DNA of 14,163 bases from Thermomicrobiaceae bacterium (GCA_025966355.1 JAICWZ010000008.1:1-14163), one strand, 5' to 3'; counted from the first letter of the stretch, positions 6,631-13,487 are shown. Notes: a model not told the origin generated them from the sequence alone. Program-made: numbers and translations.

Positions 6631-8385
6631 CTACGCTTGCTTGAAGATCTTTTCTGGGAAGGCACGCTGATACCAGCGGAAGCTCGGCGTATCTGCGGGA
6701 ATACCACCGAGTTTCTTGCTGACCACCCAACCATCGACAGCGCAATAGAGCGGCAATGCCGGTAGCGCTTTGAGTCGCGCAACATCCAGTTGATGATAGA
6801 CATCGATGCGGGCGTTCGGATCGACGGTCGTTCGCCCTTGCTCGATGAGTTTGTCGATATCGGCATCCTGGAACCACATGTAGTCGTCACCGGGCGGAAC
6901 ATTCTTTGAGTCGAGTTCGCTGTAGACATCTGGGTCCTGCTCAAAGGGGTGCGGCCACTCCTGCACTTCCATCGCGCGATCTTCCGGCTTCCCGTTCGGG
7001 TCGTGCCACATACCCTCCAGCGTCGTGTATTCCAGCACGCTCGGAGTCACCTCAATGCCGATCTGCTTGAGCGATTCCTGGATGATCACCTGATCGTTCA
7101 TGTATTCAGTGAAACCGGAGTACGTGAGGAGGGTAAACGACAGCTTTTGCCCATCCTTCTCCCGGATGCCATCTCCACCCGGCTTCCAGCCGGCATCATC
7201 CAGCAGCTTCTTCGCCGCGGCGACGTCGAACGGATACTCCTTCTGGTAGTCGACCTCTTTGTAATTGTTGTATTTGTCGAGCGGACCAGTGGTGGCGTAC
7301 TGATTGTTGGCGATGAGTCCGCGACCTTTCGTCACCGTATCGGTCAAAGTCTTCTTGTCGATCGCTTGTGCGATCGCCTTACGCACGGTCATGTCCTTCA
7401 GGATCGGATGTTTGTGGTTGAAGGCGAGTGTGATCGGCGTGTAATAGACGTAGTTGTGGAGCACGAAATCCGGACTCTTTTGATAGCGTGGTTGCATCTC
7501 CGGCGGGGTGAACATCATGTCGATTTCACCCTTGTCCAGTGCAGCAGCACCAGCATCGGTATTCGCCATGAAAAAGTTGGTCCAGCCATCGGCGGCCGGC
7601 TTCCCCATGAAGTAGTCGTCGTTGCGTTTGTATTTGATGTACTGATCGGGTTGCCATTCAACAAGCTTGTACGGCCCCGTGCCGACCGGCTGCTTGTTGA
7701 ACGGATCGGTGTTAATGTCGGTTGACTTTTCGAGAATGTGCTTTGGAATGATGGCGATCTGCGAGAGACCGTAGAGGAAGGGAGCGTACGGCTCGCTCAG
7801 GGTAATCTTGACTGTCCGGTCGTCCGGCGCTTCCCAGGTGACGAACTTATCGCCCACCTGCAGCCGCGACGCATAGTTCGTCTTGGTGTTCGAGTCTTTG
7901 ACCTTGTCAAGGGTAAAAAGGACATCGGCCGAGGTAAACGGCTCGCCATCGTGCCACTTCGCCTCAACCAACGTGAGCGTCAGGGTCAGCGAGTCATCGC
8001 TGTACTTCCATTCCTTGGCGAGATCGGGGATCTGGGTCCCTTTATCGTCGTACTTTACTAGTTTGTTGAAGACGAGCCACTCGGTCCAGTATTCGCTTTG
8101 ATCGATGATCGGGTTGCCGATGCCTTTGTCACCGAGCGTCGTATTCGCGTTGACGATGCCCCCGCTACCCGAGGCGGCGGCGGTCGTTCCAGTCGCACTG
8201 GTCGCGGCGGAGGTGCCGCCTCCCACAGCCGGGGTTTTCGTGGAACTGCTGCCGCAGGCCGCCAGTACCGCCGCGATCGCGGGCGCGGACAGGCCGAGCG
8301 CGGCGGCACGCCTTAGGATCGTGCGACGCGTATAGTGTCGCGTCCTTGCCTCCTGGATGAGGGAACGCACAAGCGAATCGTCCAT
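6631..8385 (-). CDS. ABC transporter solute-binding lipoprotein, family 5
   Basis: Ligand-binding lipoprotein of the second importer. 584 residues. Twin arginines at 20-21 (TRRTI), a hydrophobic segment and the lipobox LAAC with Cys44 point to Tat export and lipid anchoring. A Ser/Thr/Gly/Ala linker covers 45-82. The SBP_bac_5 domain follows, with LAKEWKYSDDSLTLTLTL, WHDGEPFTSADVLFTLD, PVGTGPYKLVEW and RKAIAQAIDKKTL. The ATG at 8385 follows GAGGAGGAG at 6 bases; the same frame runs to 8565 but overlaps the ureohydrolase end and adds no signal. It lies 103 bases after the ureohydrolase and 37 before DppB. Its co-transcription with a ureohydrolase suggests a guanidino-compound or related ligand, but this is inference; the family is named for peptides and nickel. 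Confidence 0.93.
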   Translation of the reverse strand: MDDSLVRSLIQEARTRHYTRRTILRRAAALGLSAPAIAAVLAACGSSSTKTPAVGGGTSAATSATGTTAAASGSGGIVNANTTLGDKGIGNPIIDQSEYWTEWLVFNKLVKYDDKGTQIPDLAKEWKYSDDSLTLTLTLVEAKWHDGEPFTSADVLFTLDKVKDSNTKTNYASRLQVGDKFVTWEAPDDRTVKITLSEPYAPFLYGLSQIAIIPKHILEKSTDINTDPFNKQPVGTGPYKLVEWQPDQYIKYKRNDDYFMGKPAADGWTNFFMANTDAGAAALDKGEIDMMFTPPEMQPRYQKSPDFVLHNYVYYTPITLAFNHKHPILKDMTVRKAIAQAIDKKTLTDTVTKGRGLIANNQYATTGPLDKYNNYKEVDYQKEYPFDVAAAKKLLDDAGWKPGGDGIREKDGQKLSFTLLTYSGFTEYMNDQVIIQESLKQIGIEVTPSVLEYTTLEGMWHDPNGKPEDRAMEVQEWPHPFEQDPDVYSELDSKNVPPGDDYMWFQDADIDKLIEQGRTTVDPNARIDVYHQLDVARLKALPALPLYCAVDGWVVSKKLGGIPADTPSFRWYQRAFPEKIFKQA

Positions 8386-8475
8386 GACCGTCTCCTCCTC
8401 AATAGATGAGCGTACGCATGAGACGAAGGGAGCAGAATGACGTGAGGCCATCAATATCCAGCGAAACGGCACGAT

Positions 8476-8488
8476 TCGAGTTACTCGA
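8476..8488. repeat. 13-base palindrome TCGAGTTACTCGA after the ureohydrolase stop
   Basis: Perfect inverted repeat with a single central base, touching the ureohydrolase stop codon (8491-8489). As RNA it gives a five-base stem with a three-base loop. No T tract follows, so a full terminator is unlikely; it might slow decay or attenuate transcription between the enzyme and transporter genes. Confidence 0.35.
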
Positions 8489-9658
8489 CTATGCATCGTC
8501 AGTGAGTGCGGCATCTCCTTCCGCTGGCTCCGATGGCTCTGATTGCTTCGAGGCGATCGTTCCAAGCTTATGGTTGAGCACCAGCGTCGCCAGGACGTCC
8601 ATGATGATGCGTCCGCCGAGCTGGGCCGTGTTATTCGATAGGTCGTACGGCGGTGACACCTCCACCACTTCCATGCCGACGAGCCCTTCGCCGGTGATCA
8701 TCTTCACCAGGCGCATCACCTCGCGCGGCAGAAAGCCGCCGGGTTCCGGTGTACCGGTACCAGGCGCGAAGGCGGGATCGATGCAGTCGATATCGAAGCT
8801 GAGATAGACACACTTCGCGTTCTTCCAGGCGATCTCTAGCGCATACTCGGCGATCCGATCGACCCCGAAGCGATCGACGTCATCCAGTGTGATGACCGTC
8901 GCCTGCCGTTCGCGAGCGTTCTTGAGACCCTCGCGTGAGCCGGTCCAGCCGCCGATCCCGATCTGCACGAGGTTGCCTGGCGGTGCGTTCTCGATGTTGG
9001 TCGCATGGAAGAAGGGCGAGCCATGCATCCGTTCGTCGACCGAATATTCGCTCAGGTCGCTATGCCGATCGAAGTGGATAATGCCGACGTTGCCGTCGAT
9101 ATACGGTGCGATGCCGCGAATATCGGGATAGCCGATCGAGTGATCGCCGCCGAGGACGACCGGGAAGACGTTCCGCTCGTGCAGGTAGCCGATGGCGAGC
9201 GCGATCTGGTCGAAGCTCTTCTCGATGTTGGCCGGGATGACCGAGACATCGCCGACATCGACCATGTTCAGCGACTCGTGCAGATCGATCCCCAGGCTCG
9301 GGTTGTAACTGCCGCCCGACGACTGCCGCAACGCCTGTGGGCCGAAACGCGTGCCAGACCGGAAGGTGGTGCCGGTATCGAGCGGCACGCCCATGATCGC
9401 GACATCCTGACCTCCGAGCTCGCGCATATCCGCCAGAAAGGGCGACGACATGAACATGCCGCTATTGGTGAACCCCCAACGGCTCCGGTTGAAGAGCGGA
9501 ATCTTGCGATCACGGATCGTCGCGGCGGACTCGAGGCCAAACTCGAGCGCCTGGCGGCTCCGCTCGTCAGCGCGCGCCGACGAGATCTCCGCCTCCGCCT
9601 GCATCGCGCGAGTGCCATCGAGTTCGTCTCGCGAAATTCGTCCATCGTGCGGCATCAT
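8489..9658 (-). CDS. Ureohydrolase (agmatinase/arginase superfamily; substrate uncertain)
   Basis: Hydrolyses a guanidino group to release urea, using two metal ions. 389 residues from ATG 9658, against about 300-320 for typical agmatinases; the extra length is mainly some 80 residues before DVAIMGVPLDTGTTFRSG (85-102). Metal ligands are all present: H173 in GGDHS, D197, H199 and D201 in DRHSD, D289 and D291 in SFDIDCID, then PGTGTPEPGG. The normal Ala of DAHxD is Arg198. I chose 9658 because GAGGGGAG lies 6 bases upstream; an ATG at 9703 has no ribosome site and a hairpin lies between. First gene of an operon with SBP, DppB and DppC. Alternatives to agmatinase are guanidine hydrolase (GdmH), guanidinobutyrase or guanidinopropionase. 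Superfamily is firm, substrate open. Confidence 0.93.
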   Translation of the reverse strand: MMPHDGRISRDELDGTRAMQAEAEISSARADERSRQALEFGLESAATIRDRKIPLFNRSRWGFTNSGMFMSSPFLADMRELGGQDVAIMGVPLDTGTTFRSGTRFGPQALRQSSGGSYNPSLGIDLHESLNMVDVGDVSVIPANIEKSFDQIALAIGYLHERNVFPVVLGGDHSIGYPDIRGIAPYIDGNVGIIHFDRHSDLSEYSVDERMHGSPFFHATNIENAPPGNLVQIGIGGWTGSREGLKNARERQATVITLDDVDRFGVDRIAEYALEIAWKNAKCVYLSFDIDCIDPAFAPGTGTPEPGGFLPREVMRLVKMITGEGLVGMEVVEVSPPYDLSNNTAQLGGRIIMDVLATLVLNHKLGTIASKQSEPSEPAEGDAALTDDA

Positions 9659-9678
9659 CGACGACTCCCCTCTTGCTG

Positions 9679-9701
9679 GCGTCAGCGAAGCCTGCTGACG
9701 C
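9679..9701 (-). promoter_or_regulatory. Hairpin next to the ureohydrolase Shine-Dalgarno site
   Basis: Perfect 8-base stem GCGTCAGC / GCTGACGC with loop AGGCTTC in the mRNA, ending 6 bases before GAGGGGAG. The position fits a role in translation control or in keeping the ribosome site free. It also argues that the upstream ATG at 9703 is not the true start, since that ATG overlaps the hairpin base. Confidence 0.5.
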
Positions 9702-9920
9702 ATCGCTATTGATGATCGAGGCCGGACATATCAACCAGTCGCGACGCAGAGAGACAGACGCTCAAACAACGCGATGACGTTCCGATCGAAAGCGAATCTA
9801 CGGCACAGGCTGCGATGTTTCAATTGCACGGCACATCACGATGAGGGGGGTTTTATGAATTCCTCTACGCGGTTCTGATATTCGCGGCTCGGATCGCGTG
9901 GATCGCCAAGAAACGCGGCG

Positions 9921-9932
9921 AATCAATTGATT
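9921..9932. promoter_or_regulatory. 12-base palindrome AATCAATTGATT, possible operator
   Basis: Perfect palindrome about 12-23 bases downstream of the predicted transcription start of the ureohydrolase operon, the same relative position as the GntR operator at its own promoter. The sequence differs from TGGTCAGACCA, so a different regulator or chance (AT-rich) is possible. TAACA/TGTTA (9932-9936 and 9944-9948) adjoins it. Confidence 0.35.
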
Positions 9933-9950
9933 AACAGTTAGCTTGTTACT

Positions 9951-9979
9951 AGAGTATAAGGAGTGTCTGAGCTTGTCAA
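9951..9979 (-). promoter_or_regulatory. Predicted promoter of the ureohydrolase-importer operon
   Basis: Leftward: TTGACA (9979-9974), 17-base spacer, TACTCT (9956-9951). TATACT is also present two bases upstream with a 15-base spacer. Start of transcription would be near 9944, giving a leader of about 285 bases. It lies between the GntR stop and the ureohydrolase start. Confidence 0.55.
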
Positions 9980-10017
9980 GAGAGGAACCGCGCCCGCGCT
10001 TGCCCTACGAACCTGGA

Positions 10018-10752
10018 TCAATCGTCGCGTGGGCGGGGGCCGTGCGGATCGCCGATGACTTCGCTGAGGATGAACGCCTCGACCTCTTGCAGGTGATGCA
10101 ACATGGCAGCCCGCGCCCGGTGCGGCTCCCGTGCACGAATCGCGTCGAGGATTTCGCGATGACCGACGTAGGCGTGAGCGCGGCGTTCAGACGACGTAAT
10201 GAAATGCCGCTGGCCGTCATAGAGCAGTTGATGGAGGAGGTGCAAGACGCGCAGCGCGACCTCGTTGCGTGAAGCACGCGCGATCGCGCCGTGAAACTCG
10301 CGGTCGAGCGCGACGGCGCGTTCGTTTCCGCTCGCACCCTCAAACGGGCCGGACTGTAGATCGACGACGACGGCCAGCGCATCGATATCCGCCGGCGTCG
10401 CCCTTAACGCGGCCAGCGCCGCGATCGATGGCTCGAAGATGATGCGCGTCTCCCAGAGATCGCCGACCATGTCGTCGCTCGCCTCCAACACCAGCGCCAG
10501 CGGCGAGATCACCTCCAGCTCGGAGAAATCACGCACGTAGGTGCCGCCGCCGTGACGCGCTTCGACGATGCCTGAGATTTCCAGCGCGCGCAACGCCTCG
10601 CGCAATGACGCGCGACTCACCTTGAGCTGTTCCGAGAGTTCGCGTTCGGGCGGCAGCCGATCACCCGGACGAAACAGACCTTGCCGAATCAACTGGCAGA
10701 TCTGCGCGACGATCTGCTGGGACAGCCGCGTCCGTCGTATCGGCTCGACCAT
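10018..10752 (-). CDS. GntR-family transcriptional regulator, FadR/FCD subfamily
   Basis: DNA-binding regulator, probably a dimer whose C-terminal domain binds a carboxylate or similar ligand. 244 residues. The winged helix-turn-helix covers 5-75 (IRQGLFRPGDRLPPERELSE, VSRASLREALRALE, ARHGGGTYV). The FCD all-helical domain covers about 95-230 and keeps the usual metal/ligand residues D150 and H154 (LDREFH), H198 (GHREIL) and H220. The ATG at 10752 has AAGGCGG upstream. The gene lies directly upstream of the ureohydrolase operon on the same strand, 265 bases before that operon's promoter, and has a perfect FadR-type site at its own promoter. It most likely represses itself and perhaps the adjacent catabolic genes; no second perfect site was found in the window. 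Confidence 0.95.
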   Translation of the reverse strand: MVEPIRRTRLSQQIVAQICQLIRQGLFRPGDRLPPERELSEQLKVSRASLREALRALEISGIVEARHGGGTYVRDFSELEVISPLALVLEASDDMVGDLWETRIIFEPSIAALAALRATPADIDALAVVVDLQSGPFEGASGNERAVALDREFHGAIARASRNEVALRVLHLLHQLLYDGQRHFITSSERRAHAYVGHREILDAIRAREPHRARAAMLHHLQEVEAFILSEVIGDPHGPRPRDD

Positions 10753-10785
10753 GAGCGATACCGCCTTTGTTTCAATTCGGTCTAT

Positions 10786-10796
10786 TGGTCAGACCA
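10786..10796. promoter_or_regulatory. FadR-type operator TGGTCAGACCA
   Basis: Perfect 11-base palindrome, matching the TnGTnnnACnA pattern known for FadR-subfamily GntR regulators. It lies about 10-20 bases downstream of the predicted transcription start of the GntR gene, so binding should block that promoter: negative autoregulation. A half site (GGACCA) lies in the promoter spacer at 10824-10829. Confidence 0.75.
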
Positions 10797-10812
10797 TTCT
10801 GTGTCTGCAGCT

Positions 10813-10841
10813 ACTATAGTGCCGGACCAGCCGGCTGTCAA
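10813..10841 (-). promoter_or_regulatory. Promoter of the GntR regulator gene
   Basis: Leftward: TTGACA (10841-10836), 17-base spacer, TATAGT (10818-10813). This is the closest match to the housekeeping sigma consensus in the window. Start of transcription near 10806, with a leader of about 55 bases containing the operator. Confidence 0.75.
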
Positions 10842-11090
10842 TCAGCGGATCAGGGCGATTTCAATTGATGGGTGGATGACGCTGGAAATCGGCGGACGCA
10901 CCTCAGCGGCAGACATGGATAAGGAAGCGGCGCGCGTTTCCTCCAGCCCTGGCGGCCATTCCAGTTCTGGCGAACGTTGGTCGTTTCCTCATCGCGGCCG
11001 GTCGAGGGCCGGAGACAATCCGCGGCGACACGTGCTGGCGGGTTGGTCTGGCGCGATCGATCGAAGCGTCAACGGCGAGGGCGCTCGAGG

Positions 11091-11390
11091 CTAGACAACA
11101 CGCATCCGCTGGAAGCACTCTCGACAGTAGACCGGACGGCCGTTGCGTGGCTCGAACGGCACCATCGTCTCCTGGCCACACTCCGCACAGACGGCCGGAA
11201 AGAGCTGCCGCTCGCCGCGCGAGGCGCCGCCTTCGGCCGCTGGGCGCGACTGCCGCCTCGATGCGCGGCAACTCGGGCAACGGGCCGGCTCCACAAAACC
11301 GCGCTCGAGATAGAACGCCTGCTCACCCGCCGAAAAGACAAACTCCTGGCCGCAGTCCCTGCAGATTAACGTTTTGTCGCCGATTGACAT
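11091..11390 (-). CDS. Double zinc-ribbon protein
   Basis: Small protein of 99 residues with two likely zinc ribbons. The first uses C10-x2-C13 and C38-x2-C41 around FVFSAGEQAFYLERGF, the form known from bacterial zinc-ribbon domain proteins of the zf-trcl type. The second uses C68-x2-C71 and C89-x2-C92 (CAECG, CRECF), a CXXC-20-CXXC-like ribbon. The charged linker (42-62) joins them. Start ATG 11390 follows AAGGAGTGGGG. The frame is open to 11612, but the added part is unlike any protein and contains the predicted promoter. It stands alone, with its own promoter. Function unknown; members of these families are thought to bind nucleic acid or protein, which I cannot test here. Confidence 0.88.
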   Translation of the reverse strand: MSIGDKTLICRDCGQEFVFSAGEQAFYLERGFVEPARCPSCRASRRQSRPAAEGGASRGERQLFPAVCAECGQETMVPFEPRNGRPVYCRECFQRMRVV

Positions 11391-11548
11391 TTCCCCACTC
11401 CTTCGCTCCTGCGACTCGAACCGGCGCCACGTTATGAACCGGCTCCGACCTATCCCGAACCGAACGCCCGAGCCTGGAGGCGAACTACAGGGTGCCCACC
11501 GGGCAGTCATGGCGAATGGAACGCGGTAAACCGGGATTCTGGTTTCAC

Positions 11549-11577
11549 AGTATAGGGAGAAACTGCGGAATACGCAA
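11549..11577 (-). promoter_or_regulatory. Predicted promoter of the zinc-ribbon gene
   Basis: Leftward: TTGCGT (11577-11572), 17-base spacer, TATACT (11554-11549). Start of transcription near 11542, leaving about 150 bases of leader. Its position inside the open frame upstream of 11390 supports the shorter gene. Confidence 0.55.
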
Positions 11578-11640
11578 CTGACCGCAACTGCGTTGGCGCA
11601 GGGTCGCGACAAGAGCAGAGGGATACCGAACGCCGGGTGC

Positions 11641-12102
11641 TTACACGAGCACGTCCCGGAGCGCGTGGAAGTGCTGCTCGTCGTGCTGGTCGAGCTGCTG
11701 GATCAGGGTTTCGAGGGTAAGGTCGCCGATGCTGGGGATATGCGCGGTACGCTGCCAGTCATCGTCGCTCAGGCCGTCGAGCCGGTTGACCAGTTCCGAG
11801 CGAATAAGCCGGAACGCTTCCGCCGTCTCAAACGGGTTCTGGGCGTGGTAATCGTTTTCGATGGCCCGGAGATCGGTATCGAAAAGGTCGAGTTCGGGGT
11901 CATCTTCACTCAGGATCTGATCGATCCGGTCGAGCGAGACGTCGTCAAAATCGCGCAGGTGGGCGACATGCTCAACCGCGCCCCAGGAGCCGCTCGGGCC
12001 GGCCCGGCGCAGTTCGTCGAGCGATTCCTGTTCGATGAGCCGGATCACGCGTTCGGGCAGTCTGCCCATGCGCTCCAGCATCTGCTCGCGCTCCTCGCTC
12101 AT
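11641..12102 (-). CDS. DinB/YfiT-family protein (putative metal-dependent)
   Basis: Four-helix-bundle protein of 153 residues. DinB-superfamily members bind a divalent metal through three His and often act as thiol transferases; many remain uncharacterised. Here SWGAVEHVAHL (39-49) gives H45/H48 and QHDEQHFHAL (139-148) gives H140/H144, which match the expected metal site. The ATG at 12102 shares one base with the stop of the upstream racemase-like gene (TGATG), so translation is probably coupled. A longer open frame to 12576 runs inside the racemase gene in another frame and is not coding. Specific substrate unknown. Confidence 0.88.
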   Translation of the reverse strand: MSEEREQMLERMGRLPERVIRLIEQESLDELRRAGPSGSWGAVEHVAHLRDFDDVSLDRIDQILSEDDPELDLFDTDLRAIENDYHAQNPFETAEAFRLIRSELVNRLDGLSDDDWQRTAHIPSIGDLTLETLIQQLDQHDEQHFHALRDVLV

Positions 12103-12833
12103 CAGCGGCCCGCCCCTTCTGGCACCAGCGCGCTCCCGAGCGCAGTTGTGACGGCCGACCGCGCCAGAATGCGGGTCGGGTCGAAGAGCGGCACCGTCAC
12201 ATGCTGTTGCATCAGAATCAACGGCAATTCCGTACAGGCGACAATCAGCGATTCCGCACCATGCGCCACCAGCTCGGCCGCCGTCGCCTGCACGAGTGCC
12301 GTCTGCTCGGCTCCGATCCGGCCTGCCTTGACACCCGCGATCGCGTCCATAACCCGCGCCTGGCCCGCCTCGTCCGGCACGACCGACGACAGCCCGACTC
12401 GCTCGAAGGCGTCCTGATAGAGTCGCGTCCAGATCGTTCCGGCCGTCGCCAGGATACCGACGACGCTTCCCGGCAATTCCGCCGCAACCGTCTTCGCCGT
12501 TTCGTCGATCATGCTGATGAGCGGAATATCGAGTTCCGGTGCGATGCGCGGCAGGAAGGCATGCGCCGTATTGCACGGCACGACGATGAAATCGGCCCCG
12601 GCGGCGGCGAGCCTTTTGGCGCCGGAGAGCAGCATTGGCGTCGGATCTTCACCGCCGGACAGAAGCGCCGCCGAACGATCGGGCACCGCCGGGTTCGACT
12701 CGATGATGACGTGCAGATGCTCCTGATCGTGCGTGGCAGGCGTCTCTTCGATGATCTTCTGGTACAGATCGACCGTCGCCAGCGGTCCCATGCCGCCGAG
12801 AACGCCGACAACTTTCTGTCTCTCCACTTTCAC
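12102..12833 (-). CDS. Aspartate/glutamate racemase family protein
   Basis: Cofactor-independent two-cysteine racemase fold; members interconvert L- and D-aspartate or glutamate, or act on hydantoins or malonates. 243 residues from the GTG at 12833. Visible motifs are GVLGGMGPLAT (10-20), ESNPAVPDRS (45-54), the first catalytic Cys C87 in VPCNTAH, and the second, C200, in VACTELPL. Both cysteines are present, so the protein should be active. Start: GAAGGA lies 9 bases before this GTG; another GTG at 12857 adds eight residues but has weaker ribosome pairing. It sits between the JAMM peptidase (69 bases upstream) and DinB (1-base overlap) genes. The GGMGP and CNTAH context fits aspartate racemase best. 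Family firm, substrate moderately sure. Confidence 0.9.
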   Translation of the reverse strand: MKVERQKVVGVLGGMGPLATVDLYQKIIEETPATHDQEHLHVIIESNPAVPDRSAALLSGGEDPTPMLLSGAKRLAAAGADFIVVPCNTAHAFLPRIAPELDIPLISMIDETAKTVAAELPGSVVGILATAGTIWTRLYQDAFERVGLSSVVPDEAGQARVMDAIAGVKAGRIGAEQTALVQATAAELVAHGAESLIVACTELPLILMQQHVTVPLFDPTRILARSAVTTALGSALVPEGAGR

Positions 12834-12902
12834 CGTCTCTTGTCCTTCACGAACCACCGACTCGCGGTTTATCCACGCAGTCGCCGCGCCAAAACTGGCA
12901 GT

Positions 12903-13322
12903 TCAGTCCTCGACCACGACGACCGGCACCTCGGTAATCCCCTCATCGATTCGAAACGCACGCAGATCGGGCGGTTCAACGGCAAATGAGACGATCACCA
13001 TCAGGGCATCAGGATAGAACGCAAATGAAAGATCGGTCGCCGACGGCCGTGCCGGGGATTGCGGATGTGAATGATAGATCGCCCCTAAGCGCCAATCGTG
13101 CCGGTCGATCTCGTTGAACGCCGCCACAACCTCCGCCAGATCCATATTGTAGCGGGTTTCGCTCGCCTCCGTGTTCGTACCGGGGAAGAGTTCGACGGCG
13201 CCGTTCGCGTCGAACGCAATCAGGCCGCAACCCTCTCGGGGCAACGTCGAGCGAAGATGCGCGAGCAGACGGTGATAGAGTTCGGCTGGGAGTTGCAGGG
13301 ACGTTGGTTCGGTCACGCTCAT
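12903..13322 (-). CDS. JAMM/MPN+ metallopeptidase (M67 family, Mec-like)
   Basis: Zinc-dependent isopeptidase fold. 139 residues. The JAMM motif is complete: E30 in PREGCGLI, then H84-S-H86, seven residues, S94, two residues, D97. In bacteria such stand-alone M67 proteins release amino acids from ThiS/MoaD-like sulfur carriers, as Mec does with CysO-cysteine; no carrier gene is in the window, so this is only a possibility. Start is uncertain. ATG 13322 has AGGA directly touching it; a GTG at 13316 would put that AGGA at 6 bases; a TTG at 13385 gives a 160-residue protein with an unlikely N-terminus. First gene of a three-gene leftward set with the racemase-like and DinB genes. Confidence 0.9.
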   Translation of the reverse strand: MSVTEPTSLQLPAELYHRLLAHLRSTLPREGCGLIAFDANGAVELFPGTNTEASETRYNMDLAEVVAAFNEIDRHDWRLGAIYHSHPQSPARPSATDLSFAFYPDALMVIVSFAVEPPDLRAFRIDEGITEVPVVVVED

Positions 13323-13487
13323 TCCTGCGTCGATGAATGCTGAACAACCAATGTTCGGGTTCGGTCCGTGCCGGTCTTTGTACAATCTCCGTACGAGCCC
13401 CCACCGTGGCTGGGCGACGACACGGAAGCGCCGAACGCCGTAAGTGTCGCACGTGGGATGGGAAGGTCAACTGCTGGACTGGTGACA

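Larger units (their letters stand above)
9659..10017 (-). other. Leader and promoter region of the ureohydrolase operon
   Basis: About 360 bases without a gene. Reading leftward it contains the promoter (9979-9951), a 12-base palindrome (9932-9921), a further roughly 220 bases of leader with no structure I can name, and a hairpin (9701-9679) next to the ribosome site. I looked for guanidine riboswitch consensus segments and found none. Confidence 0.6.
10753..11090. other. Upstream region of the GntR gene
   Basis: 338 bases without a gene. The first 90 bases hold the GntR operator and promoter. In 10842-11090 I see nothing beyond the 3' flank of the zinc-ribbon gene; no clear terminator for that gene is visible. 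Confidence 0.6.

Noticed and set aside
8434..8442. CAGAATGAC, possible fourth copy of the dispersed repeat
   Set aside because: Only nine bases match and the rest of the repeat is absent; chance is enough.
9659..9950. Guanidine riboswitch before the ureohydrolase
   Set aside because: Looked for because of the enzyme family. The conserved segments of guanidine-I and the paired ACGR-loop hairpins of guanidine-II were not found.
11405..11435. tRNA-like GGTTCGAGTC on the minus strand
   Set aside because: It resembles a T-loop but has no paired T-stem, acceptor stem or anticodon arm.
11391..11612. Longer start for the zinc-ribbon protein at 11612
   Set aside because: The added residues look random, and the region contains a TATACT promoter; the start at 11390 has a strong ribosome site.
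12105..12576. Extension of the DinB gene to 12576
   Set aside because: The extra part lies in another frame inside the racemase-like gene; the overlap TGATG marks the true start.
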